This document shows positions 36,204 through 44,864 of a stretch of 64,000 bases of DNA, in pieces. Origin of the DNA: Ideonella sp. MAG2 (lineage in GTDB: Bacteria > Pseudomonadota > Gammaproteobacteria > Burkholderiales > Burkholderiaceae_C); the NCBI GenBank assembly GCA_004359425.1, contig PTEU01000002.1, forward strand, positions 216,624-280,623. The letters run 5' to 3'. The position numbers and the translations under genes were made by a program. The notes beneath the pieces are model-generated. The model did no database searches. It saw only the letters and a program-made list of their open reading frames with translations, and was not told where the DNA came from. How positions within the stretch are numbered: the first letter of the stretch is position 1; each line of letters begins with the position of its first letter.

Positions 36204-37898
36204 ATGCTTCGCATCACCGAACTGCGCCTGCCGCTGAACCACCCCGAGGACGCCTTGCGGCCCGCCGTGATGGCCCGGCTCGGCTTGGCCCGCGAGGCAG
36301 ATTTGCTGGGTTTCACGGTCTTCAAGCGCGCCTATGACGCCCGCAAAAAGACCGCTATGGTGCTGATCTACACCGTGGACTGCGAGCTGACCAACGAGGC
36401 CGCTGTGTTGGCGCGCCACCAGGGTGATGCCCACATCCGCCCCAGCCCCGACACCCGCTACCAATTCGTCGGCCATGCGCCCGCAGATTTCTACACCCCG
36501 GGCGAACGCCTGCGGCCCGTGGTCATCGGCTTTGGCCCCTGCGGCATTTTTGCGGCCCTGATCCTGGCGCAGATGGGCTTGAAGCCCATCGTGCTGGAAC
36601 GCGGCAAGGCCGTGCGTGAGCGCACCAAAGACACCTGGGGCCTGTGGCGCCGGGGCGTGCTGGACGCGGGCTCCAATGTGCAGTTTGGCGAAGGCGGTGC
36701 GGGCACTTTCTCTGATGGCAAGCTCTGGAGCCAGATCTCCGACCCGCGCCACCTGACGCGCAAGGTCTTAACGGAGTTTGTGAAGGCCGGCGCGCCTGAA
36801 GAGATTCTCTTCGTCAGCAAGCCACACATCGGCACCTTCCGCCTGGTGAGCATGGTCGAAAAGATGCGCGCCGACATCGAAGCCCTGGGCGGCGAGATCC
36901 GCTTTGGCCAGCAGGTGGTGGATGTGCGCATCGAGCAAAGTCGATCGGGCCAGCGCCATGTGCGCGGCGTGACGCTGGCCAGTGGCGAAGAGATTCGGAC
37001 CGACCATGTGGTGCTGGCCCTGGGCCACAGCGCGCGCGACACCTTCACCATGCTGCATGAGCGCGGCGTGCAGATGGAGGCCAAGCCTTTTTCCATCGGC
37101 TATCGCATTGAGCACCCGCAAAGCGTGATCGACAAGGCCCGCTTCGGCCCCAACGCCGGCCACCCGATTTTGGGGGCGGCCGACTACAAGCTGGTGCACC
37201 ACGCCAGCACCGGCCGCGCGGCCTACAGCTTTTGCATGTGCCCGGGCGGCACGGTGGTGGCGGCCACGTCTGAGCCCGAGCGCGTGGTCACCAATGGCAT
37301 GAGCCAGTACTCGCGCAATGAGCGCAACGCCAACGCCGGCATCGTGGTGGGCATCTCGCCCGAAGACTACCGCCGCGACCCCGGCGGCAGCGGCCCGGTG
37401 AACCCGCTGGACGGCATGGCCTTTCAGCGCATTTGGGAGTCCCGCGCTTATGAACTGGGCGGCGGCGGCTATGTCGCCCCCGGCCAGTTGGTGGGCGACT
37501 TCCTCAAGAACCAACGCGGCCCCCGCTCCGGCCAAGCCTTTGGCAGCGTGATGCCGTCGTACAAGCCCGGCGTGCATCTGACCGACCTTTCAGAACCCGG
37601 CCGCGAAAGCCTGCCGCCCTACGTCCTGCAAACCATCCGCGAAGCCCTACCCGCCTTCGGTCGCCAAATCCGCGGCTTTGACATGGCCGACGCGGTGCTG
37701 ACCGGCGTCGAGACCCGCACCTCGTCCCCCCTGCGCATCAACCGCGGCCGCGACTATCAAAGCCTCAACACTGTGGGCCTGTACCCCGCCGGCGAAGGCG
37801 CGGGCTATGCGGGCGGCATCATGTCGGCGGGCGTGGATGGCATTGAAGTGGCCGAGGCGCTGGGGGCGGCGATGTTGGGTGTTGCTTCGCGGGCTTGA
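36204..37898 (+). CDS. FAD-dependent oxidoreductase-like protein
   Basis: This is a 564-aa cytosolic flavoprotein. After an N-terminal ~100-residue domain (MLRITELRLPLNHPEDAL, then FTVFKRAYDARKK) comes a dinucleotide-binding fold, VVIGFGPCGIFAALILAQMG, with Glu in VLERG. Family hallmarks are LWSQISDPRH, GYRIEHPQ, YSFCMCPGG and the C-terminal GLYPAGEGAGYAGGIMSAGVDG. It belongs to the widespread uncharacterised NAD(P)/FAD-dependent family (COG2509-like). No partner gene hints at a substrate. The ATG at 36204 fits the conserved N-terminus. Confidence 0.8.
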   Translation: MLRITELRLPLNHPEDALRPAVMARLGLAREADLLGFTVFKRAYDARKKTAMVLIYTVDCELTNEAAVLARHQGDAHIRPSPDTRYQFVGHAPADFYTPGERLRPVVIGFGPCGIFAALILAQMGLKPIVLERGKAVRERTKDTWGLWRRGVLDAGSNVQFGEGGAGTFSDGKLWSQISDPRHLTRKVLTEFVKAGAPEEILFVSKPHIGTFRLVSMVEKMRADIEALGGEIRFGQQVVDVRIEQSRSGQRHVRGVTLASGEEIRTDHVVLALGHSARDTFTMLHERGVQMEAKPFSIGYRIEHPQSVIDKARFGPNAGHPILGAADYKLVHHASTGRAAYSFCMCPGGTVVAATSEPERVVTNGMSQYSRNERNANAGIVVGISPEDYRRDPGGSGPVNPLDGMAFQRIWESRAYELGGGGYVAPGQLVGDFLKNQRGPRSGQAFGSVMPSYKPGVHLTDLSEPGRESLPPYVLQTIREALPAFGRQIRGFDMADAVLTGVETRTSSPLRINRGRDYQSLNTVGLYPAGEGAGYAGGIMSAGVDGIEVAEALGAAMLGVASRA

Positions 37899-38011
37899 GT
37901 TTGTTGGTTTTGGTGCCTGCGTGCGTTGAGCTTGGCGCTTGATCGGCAGTTGCTTGGCTTGCAGTGGATGCTTGGCATGCTGCGGTTGCTGGGCTTGCAA
38001 CGGTTGCGCTT

Positions 38012-38247
38012 GCGCTGACGCAGGCCATAACCCAGGGCTCATGCATCGGCGGTCGGCTAAAGCCGACTACCCTCGGTACTCGGTCAAGCGCGTGCGCCGT
38101 CAAACTCCCTCCGCTCACCTTCGGCTCGCTATGGTCAAACAATGACGGCGAGTCAGTTCTTGAAGCGCGTGAGTACACGCGCCACGCTCTTTCCCTGCGC
38201 GCCTCGGCGCCTCAGAAATCGCCCCGGGCTATGGCCTTCGTCAGCGC
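38012..38247 (-). repeat. Structured dispersed repeat, copy A (inverted)
   Basis: This is a 236-bp element bounded by 27-nt inverted arms at 38012-38038 and 38221-38247 that match at 24 of 27 positions. Its reverse complement aligns along the whole length with copies at 39305-39536 and 40338-40575. Inside are the hairpin GTCGGCTTTAGCCGAC and a CGCCGTCA / TGACGGCG stem. The outermost arm sequence differs from the other copies, yet the two ends still pair with each other. Low-complexity TTGC/GCTT-rich sequence precedes it at 37920-38010. Confidence 0.8.
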
Positions 38248-38568
38248 AGTTCCAGCGACATCGGCCTGCGGCGGGAAGCGCTCAAATGCCTCGGGCAAGG
38301 CAGCCAAAGAGGCCGTGTATGTCGGTGAACAGTTTGTACAAACGAGGCTTGCAGTGGATCTGGCACCGCACCGAAAATGTGGCCAATAGGAAGTACCGCC
38401 TTTCCCGTCGAATACGCTGAGTGAAAGTACAGCAGACAAGGTGCAAATTTTTCCACTGTAAATTCCTTGATCACCCGCACCTCTGCATTTCTCAGTCGAG
38501 CATTGTTGTTACTCAACTGTTCTGCCACCCCAAATCACGGCTAGGGTCAGAAAGCCCTACCTTCGCTC
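38248..38568. other. Intergenic region without a recognised gene
   Basis: No coding frame with family resemblance is visible. It presumably contains the promoter of the nucleotidyltransferase gene. Composition is less GC-rich than the FAD gene before it. Confidence 0.5.
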
Positions 38569-39156
38569 ATGCAACTCGAAGAGTTTCTGCACCATTACGC
38601 TGCGGATCCCAATACCAAGCTCCAATTGACCCTGCTGCAACGAATCGCGTCCGTCCTACGGGCAACATCGACATGCTTCGGGGCAGTACTCGTGGGTTCC
38701 TTCGCAAAAGGACAGGCAGATCGCGTCTCAGACCTAGACTTGGTGCTCTTCTGCGATGAGGACACAGGGCAAGACGTACTTGCCTCAGTCCGAAACATGA
38801 TCCCGATCGAAGAAGTATTCAGCGAGTTCTACGGATCCCACGGAGTAGGAAGTCCATTCGTCGAGCTGATCCTGTACAACTTCACGTCGATAGAAATTCA
38901 CGCCATCGCTCCCAAAACCAAGTTCACAGTAAAGCGTCCGTACATTGAGCTGGTGAACCGCGATGGATACCTTGAGTCCAGACTTTCTGACAAAACAGCG
39001 CCAACACGAGATGATCTAGTCCCTTACCGTCATGGGCAAGAGTGGCTGCCATGGGAACTCTTCAACTGCATGAAATGGCTGTCCCGAGGCGAAACCGAAG
39101 CTGCCAAGAAATATCTGGTTCGCCTCGGGCAGGCAATCGAGGCAGCCGACGAATGA
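38569..39156 (+). CDS. Nucleotidyltransferase-fold protein
   Basis: This is a 195-aa protein with the polymerase-beta-type nucleotidyltransferase motif GSFAKGQADRVSDLDLVLF (G-S, then D-x-D), which binds NTP and two metals. A third acidic position may be the Glu in IEIHAIAPK. A helical C-terminal half (WLPWELFNCMKWLSRGETEAAKKYL) resembles the substrate- or partner-binding part of antibiotic- or tRNA/protein-modifying enzymes and MNT antitoxins. No HEPN partner gene is next to it. GC is near 50% (30 of 60 bases at 38761-38820), below the surrounding genome. It lies between repeat copies A and B and may be a mobile cassette. Confidence 0.7.
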   Translation: MQLEEFLHHYAADPNTKLQLTLLQRIASVLRATSTCFGAVLVGSFAKGQADRVSDLDLVLFCDEDTGQDVLASVRNMIPIEEVFSEFYGSHGVGSPFVELILYNFTSIEIHAIAPKTKFTVKRPYIELVNRDGYLESRLSDKTAPTRDDLVPYRHGQEWLPWELFNCMKWLSRGETEAAKKYLVRLGQAIEAADE

Positions 39157-39304
39157 CGCCTTCTAGTAGACGGGGACCCTATCTCGAATTTATAGCCCTC
39201 GCCGAGATCTAGCACTGCAATTCGGGGATAGAGGATTTCGCGTCGAGCACCGAGAGCAATAGAGCCCCTGCATTCGCAGGCCCACCCGTGCGACGACACC
39301 ACCC

Positions 39305-39536
39305 GCCCTGGCGCGGGGTGAGCCCCAGGGCGATTTGAGAGGCGCTGAGGAGCGCAGGGATGGGCTGGGGCGCGCGCAGCGCGCATCAATATCTGACTCG
39401 GAGCAGATGATTGAGCGTAACGAGCGCAGTGAGTGAAGCGAGTTCTGCAGCGCCCAGGCCAGCCCGAGCACCGGAAGGCAGTCGGCTTTAGCCGACCGCC
39501 TCTCCATGAGCCCTGGGGACTACCCCGCGACAGGGC
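39305..39536 (+). repeat. Structured dispersed repeat, copy B
   Basis: This is a 232-bp element with inverted ends at 39305-39331 and 39510-39536 (23 of 27 positions complementary). It shares the outer ~60 bp on each side and the GTCGGCTTTAGCCGAC hairpin with copies A and C. The middle sequence differs, but still forms paired arms (GGGCTGG with CCAGCCC). It fills most of the gap at 39157-39634, in which no gene is seen. Confidence 0.8.
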
Positions 39537-39634
39537 TCGCACAGCATCGTCGCCCCTCACGCCAAAAACACACTGAGTCTGCACATGGCGACTTCCGGGC
39601 GGTGGCCCATTGATGACGGGGTCGGCAACGAGGT

Positions 39635-39663
39635 TTGAGGAAAATACGGCAATGCCGTATCAT
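39635..39663 (+). promoter_or_regulatory. Toxin-antitoxin promoter with operator in the spacer
   Basis: A -35 box TTGAGG (39635-39640), a 17-nt spacer and a -10 box TATCAT (39658-39663) form a good sigma-70 promoter. The palindrome ATACGGCAATGCCGTAT (39644-39660) fills the spacer and overlaps the -10, the expected place for autorepression by the HTH antitoxin. The expected start point is at about 39670, at or beside the toxin ATG, so the mRNA may have no leader. Confidence 0.7.
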
Positions 39664-39669
39664 GCACCG

Positions 39670-39984
39670 ATGAAGACAGTGGCTGAAACGGCGATCTTCC
39701 AGCGCTATGCCAGTGAAGTATGGCTGGATGCCGAGCGGATTGAGTTCATCAATTGGATCGCCGCCAATCCAGAGGCTGGTGACCTGATCCGAGGCAGCGG
39801 CGGCTGCCGAAAGGTTCGCTGGGCATCGACTGGGCAAGGTAAACGCGGTGGAGCACGGGGCATTTACTTCAACGCCAGCACCGACACCATTTGGCTCTTG
39901 ATCGTTTACAAGAAAGCCCAGTTTGACAATCTCCCCACCTCCTTTTTGGCGGCATTGAAACAAGGAATCGAAGATGCCCTCTGA
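39670..39984 (+). CDS. RelE/HigB-like toxin of a type II toxin-antitoxin system
   Basis: This 104-aa protein has the RelE/HigB-type pattern. It has an N-terminal helix pair (FQRYASEVWLDAERIEFINWIAANPEAGD), GSGGCRKVRWA, then GKRGGARGIYF and the beta-strand WLLIVYKKAQFDNL. It probably cleaves mRNA at the ribosome. The toxin precedes its antitoxin, as in higBA, and overlaps it by 11 nt. ATG 39670 is preferred to ATG 39652, because the latter lies inside the operator and promoter. Confidence 0.85.
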   Translation: MKTVAETAIFQRYASEVWLDAERIEFINWIAANPEAGDLIRGSGGCRKVRWASTGQGKRGGARGIYFNASTDTIWLLIVYKKAQFDNLPTSFLAALKQGIEDAL

Positions 39985-40255
39985 CCTCGAAAAATTCCAA
40001 AGCGACTTGCTGGAGTCCGTCAAGCAAATGAAGCGTGGCGATGCCGCGCGCACGACGACGGTCAAGTTACCGGAGGCCGCAGAGGCCCGGGTCAAATTGG
40101 GCCTGTCCCAGCAAGCGTTTGCGCTGCTGCTGGGTGTATCCGCCAGAACGCTGCAAGACTGGGAGCAAGGCCGCAGATCGCCCACAGGTGCAGCCAAGAC
40201 GCTGCTGCGCGTGGCCATGACGCATCCAGAGGTTCTGCAAAAGTTGCGGGCTTGA
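39974..40255 (+). CDS. XRE-family antitoxin (HigA/NadS-like)
   Basis: This 93-aa protein has a helix-turn-helix in the C-terminal half: LGLSQQAFALLLGVSARTLQDWEQGRRSPTG, given here as two helices joined at LGVS. The N-terminal ~35 residues (LEKFQSDLLESVKQMK) likely clamp the toxin. It would bind the palindrome at 39644-39660 and repress the pair. It overlaps the toxin stop in another frame. Confidence 0.88.
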   Translation: MPSDLEKFQSDLLESVKQMKRGDAARTTTVKLPEAAEARVKLGLSQQAFALLLGVSARTLQDWEQGRRSPTGAAKTLLRVAMTHPEVLQKLRA

Positions 40256-40337
40256 TGGAAGTGAGAGGCGCCGGATTCCAAATGGGGAGTCGCGAAGCTT
40301 GGCCCTGGGAAAGCCCAGCCGTGCCACCCCTCCACAC

Positions 40338-40575
40338 GCCCTGGCGCGGGGTAGTCCCCAGGGCGATTTGAGAGGCGCTGAGGAGCGCAGGGGAAGGGCG
40401 TGGCGCGCGTACTCGCGCGCTTCAAGAACATACTCGCCGTCATTGTTTGACCACAGCGAGCCAAAGGCGAGCGGAGGGAGTTTGACGGCGCACGCGCTTG
40501 CCCGAGCACCGCAAGGCAGTCGGCTTTAGCCGACCGCCTCTCGCATGAGCCCTGGGGACTGCCCCGCGCCGGGGC
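40338..40575 (+). repeat. Structured dispersed repeat, copy C
   Basis: This 238-bp element has inverted ends at 40338-40364 and 40549-40575 (25 of 27 positions complementary). Each end is also self-complementary (GCCCTGG with CCAGGGC). It is closest to copy A over the centre, including the CGCCGTCA / TGACGGCG stem. It lies 82 bp behind the antitoxin stop, and no gene is seen in the gap 40256-40620. Confidence 0.82.
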
Positions 40576-40620
40576 TCGCAAGGCACCAGCCCACCCCACG
40601 AAGGGCAGGCTGGCCCCGCA

Positions 40621-41349
40621 TCAGTATTTGTACCCGAAGCCCACCGTCAGAAGAGTGTCGGTCTTCTTCATGCCAGCAGCGGGTTCGCTGTTGTAGCGCC
40701 AGGCCAGGCCGGTGTTCAGGGTCCAGCCGCCGGAGATGGCGGTGGCGACGCCGGCGTCGAAGGTGGCGCGGTTGCCTAGGTCGCCGAGGCCAGGGTAGAA
40801 CACCAAGCGCTGCTTGATGGTGGTGGAGGCGCTGAGCTTGTAGCTGCCTTCTTCGCCCAAGATCAGCTCGGCACCGTCGGCGCTGGTGTTGTTGGTGTAA
40901 GTGCTGTCAGAGTAGCCCACGCCACCGAACACATCGACTTGCGCCGTGGCGCTGCGCACCCAGCGGTAGCCCAGACCAGCGTTAACTCCATAACGCGACT
41001 TCAAGCCACCGGCCTTGTTGGTCTCATACTCACCGCCACCAAAGGCGAACAAAGACTGGCTCAAGTTGTAGTCATAGCGGCCACCCAAACGGCCCAAATT
41101 GGCTGTGGTGGTGTTGCCTGCGCGGGCATAGTTGGCCGCCGCGTAGAGGCTGATCTTGTCGGCAGCCGTGGCGCGGGTCGCGTCGGCACCAGCCGTCATC
41201 ACACGGGAGGTGGTGTTGCCAGAGGCAAAGGCACCACCGGCGCTGATGCTGCCATGCCAATTGCCGTCATTGACGGATTGCGCAGAGGCTGCGGCCGAGA
41301 CCAACAAAACCGCAGCGGCGGCAACGGAAGACAGACGGATCGAAGACAT
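40621..41349 (-). CDS. DUF481-like outer-membrane beta-barrel protein
   Basis: This 242-aa protein has a signal peptide (MSSIRLSSVAAAAVLLVSAAASAQ). It then has repeated amphipathic strands with the DUF481 (YdiY-like) look: WHGSISAGGAFASGNT, YDYNLSQSLFAFGGGEY, YGVNAGLGYRWVRS, and a C-terminal aromatic end VGFGYKY. Such proteins are small salt- or acid-induced barrels of unclear role. The ATG at 41349 has GGAG about 9 nt upstream. It is a single gene, transcribed away from the patatin gene. Confidence 0.75.
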   Translation of the reverse strand: MSSIRLSSVAAAAVLLVSAAASAQSVNDGNWHGSISAGGAFASGNTTSRVMTAGADATRATAADKISLYAAANYARAGNTTTANLGRLGGRYDYNLSQSLFAFGGGEYETNKAGGLKSRYGVNAGLGYRWVRSATAQVDVFGGVGYSDSTYTNNTSADGAELILGEEGSYKLSASTTIKQRLVFYPGLGDLGNRATFDAGVATAISGGWTLNTGLAWRYNSEPAAGMKKTDTLLTVGFGYKY

Positions 41350-41581
41350 GGACAAAATCTCCACAGAGGTTGATAACAAACAGCCTGCCCACGGGAAGGT
41401 TGCTGCTCATTCTGTGAGCGCCCGCTGGCGCACCTAGATCGACGGAGCCCTTGCGCACGAGGCCATCACAAGATTGCGGCGCAAATGAGACGCCACTTGC
41501 CACACATCTCGCATTCCAGGCCTGAGCCACGCAATGCGCCTACGATCCTTACTTCAACAGCTACTCACCCCCCCACGGACC

Positions 41582-42652
41582 ATGACCAAAGCCTCACCTC
41601 GCCCCCAAGCCCGTCGCCGCACCGCGCGCGGCAGCGGCACCATCGACTTGGCCTTGCAAGGTGGCGGCTCGCATGGGGCTTTTACCTGGGGCGTGTTGGA
41701 CGCGCTGCTGGAAGACGGGCGCTTGACGCCCGACGGCCTGTCGGGCACCAGCGCGGGTGCCATGAACGTGGCGGTGCTGGCCTCGGGCTGGGCCCAAGGC
41801 GGGCGTGACGGCGCACGACGAGCCCTGCACGACTTTTGGCATGCGGTGGGCGGCAGCGCGGGCTGTTGGGGCGGGCCTCAAGTGCCGGTCGGCCCACTGT
41901 CGGCCTGGGCCTTCAACCGTGACCAATGGCCGGGCATGGCGCTGTTCAACAGTTGGATGCAACTCTGGAGCCCGTACCAGCTCAACCCCTTGAACCTGGA
42001 CCCGCTGCGCAGCTTGGTGCAGGCCCATGTGGACATTGCTGCCATACGCCAGGGGCCGCTCAAGGTGTTTATCACTGCTACCTCGGTGCGCACCGGCCAG
42101 CCTCGGGTGTTTGAGCGGCATGACCTGTCCATTGAGTCCTTGCTGGCCTCAGCCTGCCTGCCGCAGATTGCCCAAACCGTGGAGATCGACGGCGAGCCCT
42201 ACTGGGACGGCGGCTTCTCGGGCAACCCGGCGCTGTGGCCGCTGATCTATGGCACGCCGTCTGATGATGTGCTCTTGGTGCAGATCAACCCGCGTGTGCG
42301 CGAAGGCATTCCCCGTACCGCTGCTGACATCGCAGACCGGGTGAACGAGATCACCTTCAATGCTTCTTTGGTGGCCGAGATGCGAGCCATTGCCTTTGTG
42401 CAAAAGCTGCTCAAAGAGCGGCGAGTGGACCCTACCCACTACAAGAGCTTGCGCATGCATCGCATTGCCGACGAGGCCGGGCTCGCGCCCCTAGACGCCT
42501 CCAGCAAGCTCAACACCGACCCGCGCTTGCTGCAAAGCCTGTTTGAACTGGGCCGCCAAGCAGCAAGCACCTGGCTGGCCCACCATGCTCAGGATGTGGG
42601 CCACCGCAGCAGCATGGACCTGACCGAGACCTACCTCAGCGCAAAGCCTTGA
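41582..42652 (+). CDS. Patatin-like phospholipase
   Basis: This 356-aa cytosolic protein has the patatin order: an oxyanion loop GGGSHGAF, the nucleophile elbow GTSAG and the dyad Asp in DGGFSGNP. These form the Ser-Asp hydrolase site used on phospholipids. The N-terminal ~20 residues are Arg-rich. There is no signal peptide. It ends convergently with the MltB gene, overlapping it by 17 nt. The function may be phospholipid turnover, possibly tied to PHA/lipid storage as in RssA-like proteins. Confidence 0.88.
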   Translation: MTKASPRPQARRRTARGSGTIDLALQGGGSHGAFTWGVLDALLEDGRLTPDGLSGTSAGAMNVAVLASGWAQGGRDGARRALHDFWHAVGGSAGCWGGPQVPVGPLSAWAFNRDQWPGMALFNSWMQLWSPYQLNPLNLDPLRSLVQAHVDIAAIRQGPLKVFITATSVRTGQPRVFERHDLSIESLLASACLPQIAQTVEIDGEPYWDGGFSGNPALWPLIYGTPSDDVLLVQINPRVREGIPRTAADIADRVNEITFNASLVAEMRAIAFVQKLLKERRVDPTHYKSLRMHRIADEAGLAPLDASSKLNTDPRLLQSLFELGRQAASTWLAHHAQDVGHRSSMDLTETYLSAKP

Positions 42653-43847
42653 GCAGCTTTTGGCCAGCGCGGCCATCGGCCGCCAGCCCCAAGCGCTGCT
42701 GCTCGGCCTTGATGGCTTGGCGCGAGGCTGCGCCCAACATGCCGTCGATCTCGCCAATGGCATGGCCTTTGGCGGCCAGCAGGGTTTGCAGCTCACGCCG
42801 CTCGGCCCGGCTCAGGCCGGCATCATCCGTGGGCCACGGTGTGGCAAACACGCTGCCGCCGCGCAGGCGGTCCGCCAAGTGGGCAATGGCCAAGGCATAG
42901 CTCTCGGCAGCGTTGTAGCCATAAATCGCATCGAAGTTACGGAACACCAAAAAGGCCGGTCCCTTGGCACCTGCAGGCAGCAGCAGCCCCGCCGCACCAC
43001 CCTCGCCCAAGGGCTTGCCATCCACCCGCTTGACACCGGCCTGCGCCCACTCCGCCAAGGGCTTCTTGACTCTGCGGCCCTGGCCTTTGGTGTCCAGGCC
43101 CTCGGGCAGCTTGACCTCAAAACCCCAAGGCTCGCCGGTGCGCCAACCGGCCTTGTCCAAGAAGTTGGCGGTAGAGGCCAAGGCATCCGGGATGCTGGCC
43201 ACCAAATCGCGGCGGCCGTCGGCGTCAAAGTCCACGGCCAAGCGTTGGTAGGTGCTGGGCATGAACTGGGTGTGGCCAAAGGCCCCGGCCCATGAGCCCA
43301 CCAAACCGGCCGCGCCTTGGGGGCCGTCGATGCGCAAGTCGCCTTGATCGACCAGCTTCATCAGCGCAAACCATTCACCCCGGAAGTAGGCCTGACGCCG
43401 CCCAAAGCAGCTCAGCGTGCCCAGCGATTGCAGCAAGGGGCGCTTGCCAAAGGAGCGGCCATAGTCGCTCTCCACGCCCCACACGGCCACCACGGTGGCG
43501 GCGTCCACGCCAAAGCGCAGGGCCACTTTGTCCAGCACTTCTTTGTGTTGCGTCAGCAGAGCCCGGCCATCGGCCACGCGCTGTTCATCCACCAAGGCAG
43601 CAAGGTAGTCCCAGATCGGGGTTTTGAACTCGGGCTGGTCGTCCAGCAGCTTGACCACTGAGAGGTCAGCCTGCAGGCCTTCGGTGAGCTTGTCATAGCC
43701 CCCCGCCGAGACACCCGCTCGGCGGGCATCGTCTTTCAAAGTTTTGAGACAGGCCTGGAAGTCGTCCGCGCTTTGGGCGCGCAGTGCCGGGCTGCTGAGG
43801 AGACCGATGGCGGCCAGAGCCGCCCAGAGCAAAGATGGTGTGTGCAT
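42636..43847 (-). CDS. MltB-type lytic murein transglycosylase with peptidoglycan-binding domain
   Basis: This 403-aa periplasmic enzyme cleaves glycan strands of peptidoglycan to 1,6-anhydro ends. It starts with a signal peptide (MHTPSLLWAALAAIGLLSSPALRA). The SLT_2 domain has the catalytic Glu in VWGVESDYG, plus GAFGHTQFMPSTYQ and DFDADGRRDL. The C-terminal ~60 residues are a PG_binding_1 domain (ERRELQTLLAAKGHAIGEID, then ALKAEQQRLGL-like). It lacks an N-terminal lipobox, so it is a soluble form. Confidence 0.9.
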   Translation of the reverse strand: MHTPSLLWAALAAIGLLSSPALRAQSADDFQACLKTLKDDARRAGVSAGGYDKLTEGLQADLSVVKLLDDQPEFKTPIWDYLAALVDEQRVADGRALLTQHKEVLDKVALRFGVDAATVVAVWGVESDYGRSFGKRPLLQSLGTLSCFGRRQAYFRGEWFALMKLVDQGDLRIDGPQGAAGLVGSWAGAFGHTQFMPSTYQRLAVDFDADGRRDLVASIPDALASTANFLDKAGWRTGEPWGFEVKLPEGLDTKGQGRRVKKPLAEWAQAGVKRVDGKPLGEGGAAGLLLPAGAKGPAFLVFRNFDAIYGYNAAESYALAIAHLADRLRGGSVFATPWPTDDAGLSRAERRELQTLLAAKGHAIGEIDGMLGAASRQAIKAEQQRLGLAADGRAGQKLLKALR

Positions 43848-43946
43848 GGGCGGATTGTGCCAACAAGCCTCCCACGGCCCGGCTTTGCATGCCGGTCCGC
43901 TTCGGCAGGCGTTCGTCTCTGCGCAGGCAGAGACTCACGTCCGGCC

Positions 43947-44864
43947 TCAGCCCCACCTTGTGGTGTCGGTGACTTCTAGGTGGTCGGGGTCATTGTGCTG
44001 GCGGCGGGTGCTGCGCAGCACCTGCTCCATCATCTCGCCCCAGGCACCTTGGCCGGTGCGCTTGAGCTCGTCTTCACGCGCACGCATCAAATCACTCAGC
44101 TCAACCCCGCGCAGGCGGTCGGTGGCGCGGCCGGGTTGGACGGCTGCGCCGTTGCCAAAATGGGCGGCCACTCGTTTGACCACCGAGTGGTAGATCTGCG
44201 AGACGCGCGAGGGCGTCACGTTCAGCGAGCGTGCCACTTCCACCGGGCTCAGGCCCACGCCCAGGTAGGCGTCGATGACCATGCGCTCGCGTTCCGGCAG
44301 TTCGGCAAAAAAAGCTTCCAGTCGCCGCATCACAATGGCCGTATCCACACGGGCCTCCACCTCTTCTTGCGGCGTGGCCGGGTGGAAGCGGTGGGCGTGC
44401 TCATCCTCTTCGTCGTCCACGCTTTGCTGGTAGCGGCCCAACTGGTCCGCCTGCAACAGCGAGCTGATTTCTTCAGAGGGCATGCCCGTCAACCCTGCCA
44501 ACTGATTGGGGCTGGGGTCACGGCCGTGCTCAGAGCGGTAGCGCTCACGGGCGATCTGCAAGACCTTGATCTTGCGGCGCTCACCGCGCGTCAAGTAGTC
44601 CATGTGGCGCAATTCATCCAGCATGGCGCCCTTGACCCGCATTCGGGCATAGCGCACAAAGGCTTCTTGCGCCTCCTCAGTCTCGCGGTCACCTTCCCAC
44701 TCGAAGCTGACCGCAGCCTGCGCTACGGCGATCAGGCCCACTTGAATCAGGTCCGCGCGCTCAACGTTGGCAGGCAAATGGCGCACCAGCGCCTGAGCCT
44801 GTTTGCGGACCCAGGATTGGTTCCTAGCGATAAGAACCGACGGCACACCTTGCATGGAGATCAT
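43947..44864 (-). CDS. FliA-like sigma-70 family factor
   Basis: This 305-aa protein has sigma region 2 (LVRHLPANVERADLIQVGLIA, then AFVRYARMRVKGAMLDELRHMDY), region 3 (DPSPNQLAGLTGMPSEEI) and region 4 with the HTH (LSPVEVARSLNVTPSRVSQIYHSVVKR). The layout is that of FliA/WhiG sigma factors. It has a longer C-terminal tail than E. coli FliA, about 60 residues. No flagellar genes are nearby. The ATG at 44864 fits the family start; a GTG or ATG 9 nt further in is possible. Confidence 0.8.
   Translation of the reverse strand: MISMQGVPSVLIARNQSWVRKQAQALVRHLPANVERADLIQVGLIAVAQAAVSFEWEGDRETEEAQEAFVRYARMRVKGAMLDELRHMDYLTRGERRKIKVLQIARERYRSEHGRDPSPNQLAGLTGMPSEEISSLLQADQLGRYQQSVDDEEDEHAHRFHPATPQEEVEARVDTAIVMRRLEAFFAELPERERMVIDAYLGVGLSPVEVARSLNVTPSRVSQIYHSVVKRVAAHFGNGAAVQPGRATDRLRGVELSDLMRAREDELKRTGQGAWGEMMEQVLRSTRRQHNDPDHLEVTDTTRWG

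Noticed and set aside
38012-40575. Integron attC array
   Set aside because: The elements are ~235 bp with 27-nt inverted ends and no GTTRRRY/RYYYAAC core sites. One copy is inverted and no integrase is in the window.
43947-44864. Evidence for a flagellar gene cluster
   Set aside because: Only the FliA-like sigma factor is present. Its neighbours are a transglycosylase and a mechanosensitive channel, so no flagellar locus is claimed.
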